NCBI GenBank assembly: GCA_902797895.1
Contig: CADBUS010000168.1
Coordinates: forward strand, 1-10,272
DNA length: 10,272 bases
Direction: 5' to 3'
Source: an uncultured Bacteroidia bacterium
GTDB taxonomy: Bacteria; Bacteroidota; Bacteroidia; Bacteroidales; UBA932
Shown here: positions 6,553 through 10,272 of the stretch, piece after piece
How positions within the stretch are numbered: the stretch's first letter is position 1
Layout of the letters: each line of letters starts with the position of its first letter
Translations under genes and position numbers: made by a program
The notes under the pieces: model-generated
The model's input: only the letters and a program-made list of their open reading frames with translations
Told to the model about the DNA's origin: nothing
The model's database searches: none

Positions 6553-7296
6553 CTATTTTTTAACACCTTTCTTTGCAGTAGCAGTTTTCTTTGCAGTGGC
6601 AGTTTTCTTTGCAGTAGCAGTTTTCTTTGCAGTAGCAGTAGCACTTTTTTGCCTTTTAGGCTTTAGCCCCGTAAAGGCAGTGACTATTCTATCTGCCTGA
6701 GCAAAAGCATCTTCTAATTTATCGTTTATAAGTACCGTATCAAATTTAGGTGCATACTCCATCTCCTCTGCCGCCTTTGCTATGCGAGTTTTTATAGACT
6801 CCTCTGTATCTGTGCCCCTTGCCCTGAGCCTCTGCTCCATAATCTCAAGCGAGGGTGGCTGGATAAATGTTGTATATGCCTGTTTACCAAAGATTTTCTT
6901 AATATTTACACCACCTTTTACATCCACATCAAAGAGTATAATATTGCCCTTGCCCCATATTCTCTCCACCTCGCTTTTTAGTGTGCCATAAAACTTACCG
7001 GGGTAAACCTCCTCATACTCAACAAATTCATCTGCCTTAACCTTTTTTCTGAACTCCTCTTCTGTTAGAAAATAGTACTCTTTGCCGTGTACCTCTGTTC
7101 CTCTCGGAGCGCGGGATGTTGCCGATATAGAAAACTCTAACTTATTGAATACCTGCAATAAATGGGTTACTATGGTGGTTTTGCCGGCTCCGCTCGGGGC
7201 TGAGAATACCATTACTTTTCTCTCGGCCTTTTCACTCGCGATGGTTTTAGAAGCCCTTTTATTGCTCACTTTTTTTGTGGAGTTTGTGCTACTCAT
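6553..7296 (-). CDS. gmk: Guanylate kinase with a repetitive Lys/Ala/Thr tail
   Basis: Gmk phosphorylates GMP to GDP with ATP. The P-loop is APSGAGKTT (33-41, with Ala where Gly is common). The GMP-binding block is SATSRAPRGTEVHGKEYYF (58-76), followed by FVEYEEVYPGKFYGT and ILFDVDVKGG (120-129). The ATG at 7296 is chosen over an upstream in-frame TTG at 7347, because that TTG lies inside the probable -7 box. The result is 247 residues, compared with about 190-205 for the family. The excess is a basic N-terminal extension of about 26 residues and a tail of about 35 residues with four copies of the hexapeptide TATAKK ending in GVKK. The tail is like those of histone H1-like proteins and could bind nucleic acid; this is inference. 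It is the first gene of a gmk-nadD operon, an order common in Bacteroidales. Confidence 0.95.
   Translation of the reverse strand: MSSTNSTKKVSNKRASKTIASEKAERKVMVFSAPSGAGKTTIVTHLLQVFNKLEFSISATSRAPRGTEVHGKEYYFLTEEEFRKKVKADEFVEYEEVYPGKFYGTLKSEVERIWGKGNIILFDVDVKGGVNIKKIFGKQAYTTFIQPPSLEIMEQRLRARGTDTEESIKTRIAKAAEEMEYAPKFDTVLINDKLEDAFAQADRIVTAFTGLKPKRQKSATATAKKTATAKKTATAKKTATAKKGVKK
6571..6642 (-). repeat. 18-base tandem repeat coding the Gmk tail
   Basis: CTTTGCAGTAGCAGTTTT is repeated at 6571, 6589 (one A to G change), 6607 and 6625 (last copy diverging at its end). On the coding strand each unit gives six residues (TATAKK). Because the unit is a multiple of three, gain or loss of copies keeps the frame. 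Confidence 0.9.
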
Positions 7297-7344
7297 AATA
7301 AGGAGTTTTTGATCTAAATAATACCTTAGTTTCCGATTTGAGTA

Positions 7345-7352
7345 CAAAGTTA
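7345..7352 (-). promoter_or_regulatory. Probable -7 box of the gmk-nadD promoter
   Basis: The minus strand reads TAACTTTG, a perfect TAnnTTTG, 48 bases upstream of the gmk ATG at 7296. The expected -33 position has only CAAT, so the second box is weak. Start of transcription would be near 7338. It is divergent from the fba promoter, with the two -7 boxes 48 bases apart. Confidence 0.6.
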
Positions 7353-7376
7353 CTAATTATTACTATCTTTGTATTG

Positions 7377-7408
7377 ATTGGCAGGGGCAGACCTGCCTAT
7401 TATATTTG
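7377..7408 (+). promoter_or_regulatory. Probable fba promoter
   Basis: TATATTTG at 7401-7408 matches the -7 consensus perfectly. ATTG at 7377-7380 is a 3-of-4 match to TTTG with a 20-base spacer. Transcription would start near 7415 and leave an AT-rich leader of about 30 bases before ATG 7447. Confidence 0.6.
7380..7397. promoter_or_regulatory. Inverted repeat in the fba promoter spacer (possible operator)
   Basis: GGCAGG (7380-7385) and CCTGCC (7392-7397) form a perfect 6-bp inverted repeat with a six-base centre, placed between the -33 and -7 boxes. It is strikingly G/C-rich in an AT-rich region. A dimeric regulator bound here would block the promoter; the regulator is unknown. Confidence 0.4.
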
Positions 7409-7446
7409 AATTTAATAACAACTTCTATAATATTTAGTTTTTAATT

Positions 7447-8445
7447 ATGGTTTCATACAAAGAATTAGGGCTTGTAAATACTCGTGAGATGTTTGCAAAA
7501 GCCATCAAGGGAGGCTATGCTATTCCTGCCTTTAATTTTAACAATATGGAGCAGTTACAGGCCATTATAAAGGCCGCTGCAGAGAAGCGTTCACCTGTTA
7601 TTTTGCAGGTATCCAAAGGAGCTCGCAACTATGCTAATCAGACTCTGCTCAGATATATGGCGCAGGGTGCTGTGGAGTATGCAAAGGAGTTGGGCTGGGA
7701 AAATCCTCAGATTGTTCTTCACTTAGACCACGGCGATACTTTTGAGGTTTGCAAGAGCTGTGTGGATATGGGCTTCTCCTCTGTAATGATTGATGGCTCT
7801 GCTCTCCCATACGATGAGAATGTTGCTCTCACCAAAAAGGTTGTAGAGTATGCACATCAGTATGATGTTACCGTTGAGGCTGAACTTGGAGTTTTGGCCG
7901 GAGTAGAGGATGAGGTTTCTGCAGAGGAATCACATTATACTCGTCCTGAGGAGGTTATAGACTTTACAACCAAAACGGGTTGTGATTCTTTGGCTATCTC
8001 AATAGGTACTTCTCACGGAGCTTACAAGTTCAAACCTGAGCAGTGCACAAGAGATCCTAAGACCGGAATTCTTATTCCGCCGCCATTGGCATTTGATGTG
8101 TTGGAGGAGATAGAGAAGAAGTTGCCGGGCTTCCCTATAGTTTTGCACGGCTCATCTTCTGTACCGCAGGAGTATGTTAAGATAATAAACGAGAATGGTG
8201 GCAAGATGCCGGATGCCGTAGGTATTCCGGAGGAGCAGCTCAGAAAGGCAGCTAAGAGTGCTGTTTGCAAGATAAATATAGATTCAGATTCTCGTTTGGC
8301 TATGACTGCAATGGTGCGTAAGGTGTTTAATGAGAAACCGGGTGAATTTGATCCTCGTAAATATCTTGGGCCTGCAAGAGATGAGATGCAGAAGCTCTAT
8401 GCAGAGAAGATTGTGAATGTATTGGGTTCAGATAATAAGGCGTAG
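7447..8445 (+). CDS. fba: Class II fructose-1,6-bisphosphate aldolase
   Basis: The 332-residue enzyme cleaves fructose-1,6-bisphosphate into dihydroxyacetone phosphate and glyceraldehyde-3-phosphate in glycolysis and runs in reverse in gluconeogenesis. HLDHGD (92-97) supplies the catalytic Asp94 and the zinc ligand His95. VEAELG (143-148), GTSHGAYKF (187-195, His190) and VLHGSSS (232-238, His234) supply the other metal-site and phosphate-binding residues. INIDSDSRLA matches the NxDTD-type substrate-binding block. Length agrees with Bacteroidales members. It is transcribed alone from a divergent promoter shared with gmk-nadD. Its last codons form the left arm of a 16-bp hairpin, and the stop lies in its loop. 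Confidence 0.97.
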   Translation: MVSYKELGLVNTREMFAKAIKGGYAIPAFNFNNMEQLQAIIKAAAEKRSPVILQVSKGARNYANQTLLRYMAQGAVEYAKELGWENPQIVLHLDHGDTFEVCKSCVDMGFSSVMIDGSALPYDENVALTKKVVEYAHQYDVTVEAELGVLAGVEDEVSAEESHYTRPEEVIDFTTKTGCDSLAISIGTSHGAYKFKPEQCTRDPKTGILIPPPLAFDVLEEIEKKLPGFPIVLHGSSSVPQEYVKIINENGGKMPDAVGIPEEQLRKAAKSAVCKINIDSDSRLAMTAMVRKVFNEKPGEFDPRKYLGPARDEMQKLYAEKIVNVLGSDNKA

Positions 8446-8460
8446 CCTTATTATCTGAAC
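8426..8460 (+). terminator. Perfect 16-bp hairpin holding the fba stop codon
   Basis: GTTCAGATAATAAGGC (8426-8441) and its exact reverse complement (8445-8460) are separated by only GTA. The stop TAG (8443-8445) sits in and next to the loop. No strong T-run follows (TTACTATCCC), so it may protect the mRNA 3' end or act together with the second hairpin at 8490. Confidence 0.7.
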
Positions 8461-8665
8461 TTACTATCCCACTATTCCACCGCACTTTAAGTTTAATTGG
8501 CTGCTTTGTGCAGCCAATTAAACTATATTTTTACCCCCCCAGCCGCTAATGCGGCAGCCCCCTATAGGGGGCATATGGTGCTTACAGCACCGGCCACTAA
8601 AGTGGCTGAAAACCCACCGCACTAATAGGCCACAGAAGTGGCCGGTCGCTAAAACGACTTTTTAG
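8461..8665 (+). repeat. Structured intergenic repeat, copy 2 (array of mini-hairpins)
   Basis: This is the better-formed second copy of the element at 41-227 and lies downstream of fba on the same strand. Hairpins in order: GCCGC-taat-GCGGC (8542-8555), GCCCCC-tata-GGGGGC (8557-8572, perfect here), GGTGC-ttaca-GCACC (8577-8591), GCCAC-taaa-GTGGC (8593-8606), GGCCAC-agaa-GTGGCC (8628-8643), and GTCGC-taaa-ACGAC (8645-8658, closing pair lost). TTTTTAG follows, as in copy 1. All six loop sequences are identical in both copies. The decamer CCACCGCACT occurs both in the lead-in and inside the array. The second hairpin of the lead-in (8490-8524) replaces an unrelated hairpin of copy 1. Confidence 0.85.
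8490..8532 (+). terminator. Intrinsic terminator downstream of fba
   Basis: A perfect 15-bp stem (8490-8504 with 8510-8524; core AATTGGCTGC and GCAGCCAATT) with loop TTTGT is followed by a T-rich stretch, ATATTTTT (8525-8532). It lies 45 bases after the fba stop and is the best terminator candidate for this gene. Confidence 0.75.
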
Positions 8666-8700
8666 TTTTGCCGCTTTTTTTTGCCCTCTGTGTCTTAACC

Positions 8701-8724
8701 ATCACTCTGAGCGCAGCGAAGAAT
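8701..8724. repeat. Possible half of a widespread intergenic repeat
   Basis: CACTCTGAGCGCAGCGAAG followed by AAT resembles a short phrase (CTGAGCGAAGCGAAGAAT and variants) that I recall recurring in intergenic DNA of many bacteria. No matching inverted half is seen nearby, so this would be a solitary remnant. The identification is from memory. Confidence 0.3.
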
Positions 8725-8765
8725 TTATTAAAGGATAAACTACCGCGTAAATTTTACCCGTTATC

Positions 8766-8809
8766 AGCACAAAATAGTATGTGCTAATCTTAAGATTGTC
8801 AAAATTTTG
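8766..8809. promoter_or_regulatory. Cluster of three dyads upstream of the ORF6N gene
   Basis: AGCACA-N8-TGTGCT (8766-8785) is directly followed by the perfect 12-bp palindrome AATCTTAAGATT (8786-8797) and, after two bases, the 10-bp palindrome CAAAATTTTG (8800-8809). The cluster ends 42 bases before the -7 box. This is a plausible operator region. The first dyad partly resembles the palindrome repeated inside the gene. Confidence 0.4.
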
Positions 8810-8851
8810 TCCTACACGGCTAAAAACAGAAAAAATCCTGCAATAGTCTAT

Positions 8852-8859
8852 TAGCTTTG
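8852..8859 (+). promoter_or_regulatory. Probable -7 box of the ORF6N gene
   Basis: TAGCTTTG matches TAnnTTTG perfectly, 35 bases upstream of the ATG at 8895. No good TTTG is found at the usual distance upstream, so activity may need an activator or the call may be wrong. Confidence 0.5.
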
Positions 8860-8894
8860 CACTCTATGGGGAATTTTAGCTGTTTGAATAAAAG

Positions 8895-9809
8895 ATGAAG
8901 AAGAATGGGATAGAGGTAGCAGAGGTTATCACAAAATGTGATAACCTTGCTCAAACATCAGATATTGAGAAGATGATATTTAACATAAGAGGCCAACAAA
9001 TTATGATAGATCGTCATCTTGCTCAATTATACGGTGTTACAACAAGCAAAATGAATCAACAAGTAAAACGTAACATTGCTCGTTTCCCAGATTCTTTCCG
9101 TTTTCAATTAACTGAGGTGGAACGAGATGAGGTTATCACAAAATGTGATAACCTGCAATCTCTCAAGTTTAATCCATCTTTGCCTTTTGCTTATACAGAA
9201 CAAGGCATAGCACAATTATCTTCTGTACTCCATAGCCATATAGCTATAGAAATGAGCGTTAGGATTATGAACGCCTTTGTAGCAATGCGCAGATTTTTAG
9301 TTACAAATGCAGTGATATTTCAACGTTTAGATTCACTGGAACATCACAGATTATTAACAGATAGGCGTTTTGAAGAAATCTTCAGAAAACTATCTATTAA
9401 TGATTTACCACAACAGGGGATTTTCTACGATGGGCAAGTTTTTGATGCTTATCGGTTTGTTTGCGGCTTGGTGCGTAAGGCTAAAAAAAATATAGTGCTG
9501 ATAGATAATTATATAGATGAGACTATTCTTGCTTTACTTGATAAGCGAGGTAAAGGGGTTTCTGCTACAATCTATACCAAACACGTCAGCCAACAGCTCC
9601 AACTTGACATAAATCGTCATAACACTCAATATCGGACTATAAGCGTAGAGTATTTCAATAAAGCGCATGACCGTTTCTTGCTTATTGATGATCAGGTGTT
9701 TCACATAGGTGCATCTATTAAGGACTTAGGGAAAAAGTGGTTTGCTTTCACCTTGATGAAGGATATCACAACAGCAGAACTGATAAACAAAATAATAGGG
9801 CCGAGGTGA
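8895..9809 (+). CDS. ORF6N-domain protein with PLD-like C-terminal domain
   Basis: The 304-residue product begins with an ORF6N domain (about 26-135; KilA-N/BRO-like DNA-binding family of phages and mobile elements), seen in FNIRGQQIMIDRHLAQLYGV, VKRNIARFPDSFRFQLT, LPFAYTEQGIAQLSSVL and MNAFVAMRRFL. A coiled linker (about 138-165) leads to a C-terminal domain with HDRFLLIDD (258-266) and HIGASIKDLGKKW, a phospholipase-D-like half site in which the usual HKD lysine is Arg260. Both parts occur together in many Bacteroidota proteins of unknown role. The nonapeptide EVITKCDNL occurs twice (10-18 and 79-87), encoded by identical 26-base palindromes. Base composition is more AT-rich than in the housekeeping genes, consistent with an accessory origin. 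The ATG at 8895 follows an A-rich leader. Its role (regulator, defence or mobile-element function) is open. Confidence 0.88.
   Translation: MKKNGIEVAEVITKCDNLAQTSDIEKMIFNIRGQQIMIDRHLAQLYGVTTSKMNQQVKRNIARFPDSFRFQLTEVERDEVITKCDNLQSLKFNPSLPFAYTEQGIAQLSSVLHSHIAIEMSVRIMNAFVAMRRFLVTNAVIFQRLDSLEHHRLLTDRRFEEIFRKLSINDLPQQGIFYDGQVFDAYRFVCGLVRKAKKNIVLIDNYIDETILALLDKRGKGVSATIYTKHVSQQLQLDINRHNTQYRTISVEYFNKAHDRFLLIDDQVFHIGASIKDLGKKWFAFTLMKDITTAELINKIIGPR
8922..8947 (+). repeat. Coding palindrome, copy 1
   Basis: This is an exact 26-base repeat of 9129-9154. After the first G it is a perfect palindrome: AGGTTATCACA, AAA, TGTGATAACCT. It is read as EVITKCDNL starting at residue 10, in front of the ORF6N domain. 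Confidence 0.95.
9129..9154 (+). repeat. Coding palindrome, copy 2
   Basis: It is identical to 8922-8947 and in the same reading frame, encoding EVITKCDNL from residue 79, inside the ORF6N domain between QLTEVERD and the LPFAYTEQG block. The flanking bases differ on both sides. The copies are 207 bases (69 codons) apart. Confidence 0.95.
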
Positions 9810-9969
9810 GGATGATTGGTTTTTGCAGCCATCAAAGAACACAAATCCCTGTCAGGACAAAAATCATCTATGCTATAGTTCAGACAGACTCTACTTTATG
9901 GACGAGCGGGCCGCTATGGCAGTAAATTCACTCACTACCAGCGATTACTCAGGAGATGCTATAGCATAG
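9810..9969. other. Short intergenic region between convergent genes
   Basis: About 160 bases separate the ORF6N stop from the stop of the CCA-adding enzyme gene. ATGCTATAG occurs at 9870-9878 and again in the perfect 12-bp palindrome ATGCTATAGCAT (9956-9967), which lies next to the stop of the minus-strand gene. No convincing hairpin with a T-run is present for either gene. One plus frame stays open across most of it but has no supported start, so I do not call a gene. Confidence 0.5.
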
Positions 9970-10272
9970 CTATTGGGCGGCAGTTAAGCCCATTTGGGAG
10001 CCCTTTTTCTTCATAAGCTCAAAGGCCTGTTCAAAGTTATTCTCTATCCGCCCGTCCAATATGGCATTCTTTACATACTCTTTTATCTCTCCGATAGCCC
10101 TGCAAGGCTCTATACCAAAGTACTCCATAACAAGCTCTCCGGTAATCGGATTCTTGAAGTTTCTTATGGCATCTTTGGCTTCCACCTCCACAAGTCGCTC
10201 TCTTACAAGCAGAAAGTTCTGTTTGTGGCGCCGTACCTTGGCCTCGTTCTTGGAGGTTATATCTGCCTCGCA
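9970..10272 (-). CDS. cca: CCA tRNA nucleotidyltransferase, C-terminal part (5' end outside window)
   Basis: The frame is open from the window edge to a TAG at 9970-9972, giving 101 residues without the start. CEADITSKNEAKVRRHKQNF at the edge, then EVEAKDAIRNFKNPITGE, MEYFGIEPCRAIGEIK and NAILDGRIENNFEQAFELM match the C-terminal RNA-binding end of Bacteroidales HD-domain CCA-adding enzymes, in which the conserved CEAD and TSKN follow the HD region. The full enzyme adds or repairs the CCA end of tRNA. The internal GTG at 10191 is not the real start, because homology continues upstream of it. The catalytic head domain lies beyond the window and cannot be checked. Confidence 0.85.
   Translation of the reverse strand, partial: CEADITSKNEAKVRRHKQNFLLVRERLVEVEAKDAIRNFKNPITGELVMEYFGIEPCRAIGEIKEYVKNAILDGRIENNFEQAFELMKKKGSQMGLTAAQ

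Larger units (their letters stand above)
8666..8894. other. Gene-free AT-rich region upstream of the ORF6N gene
   Basis: No credible reading frame is seen. In order it holds T-rich sequence after the repeat, a CTGAGCGCAGCGAAGAAT motif (8707-8724), a cluster of three dyads (8766-8809), a -7 promoter box (8852-8859) and the leader of the ORF6N gene. Confidence 0.6.

Noticed and set aside
41..8665. The two structured repeats as ends of a composite transposon or genomic island
   Set aside because: The DNA between them is mostly housekeeping and no transposase, integrase or target duplication is present.
9812..9969. Frame open across the intergenic region after the ORF6N gene, possibly a gene remnant
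   Set aside because: Short, no supported start and no recognisable domain; openness over 150 bases is expected by chance.
9810..9969. tRNA gene or attachment site
   Set aside because: No T-arm (GGTTCGA-type) sequence, cloverleaf or CCA end could be found on either strand.

Overview
The window looks like a chromosomal segment of a Bacteroidota genome, most likely order Bacteroidales. The evidence is the gene set (a C69 dipeptidase, a gmk-nadD pair, a class II aldolase, an ORF6N-domain protein and an HD-type CCA-adding enzyme, all close to the Bacteroidales versions I know), A/T-rich leaders without Shine-Dalgarno sequences, and promoters of the Bacteroidota type (TTTG, about 18-20 bases, TAnnTTTG). 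The species cannot be read from the sequence.

Left part (1-2849): a structured intergenic repeat (about 41-227) is followed by two minus-strand genes for exported proteins. The upstream one is a C69 peptidase with catalytic Cys31. The downstream one is a CsgG-like protein with a possible FlgT_C-like C-terminal domain. Middle part (2850-5886): a divergent promoter region, an exported protein of unknown function with a Lys/Ala-rich helical N-terminus, a terminator that overlaps the next promoter, an RluA-family pseudouridine synthase, and a short-chain dehydrogenase/reductase. The reductase converges on nadD, and a shared TTATAA supplies both stop codons.

Housekeeping part (5881-8445): gmk and nadD form a minus-strand operon (6-base gap), divergent from fba. 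Gmk carries a C-terminal tail of hexapeptide repeats. NadD carries a Lys-rich internal insertion with its own 18-base duplication and lacks the usual C-terminal end. The fba promoter has an inverted repeat between its two boxes. The fba stop codon lies in the loop of a perfect 16-bp hairpin, followed by a second, terminator-like hairpin.

Right part (8446-10272): a second copy of the structured repeat (92% identical over 125 ungapped bases, same orientation), then a dyad-rich AT-rich stretch upstream of an ORF6N/PLD-like gene that looks like accessory DNA. That gene contains two identical 26-base copies of a near-perfect palindrome, both read in the same frame as EVITKCDNL. The window ends inside the C-terminal part of a minus-strand CCA tRNA nucleotidyltransferase gene.

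The two signals most worth following are the duplicated array of six mini-hairpins (copies at 41-227 and 8461-8665) and the coding palindrome repeated in the ORF6N gene, which has a possible degenerate relative upstream of its promoter. No tRNA, rRNA, CRISPR array or complete insertion sequence was recognised.
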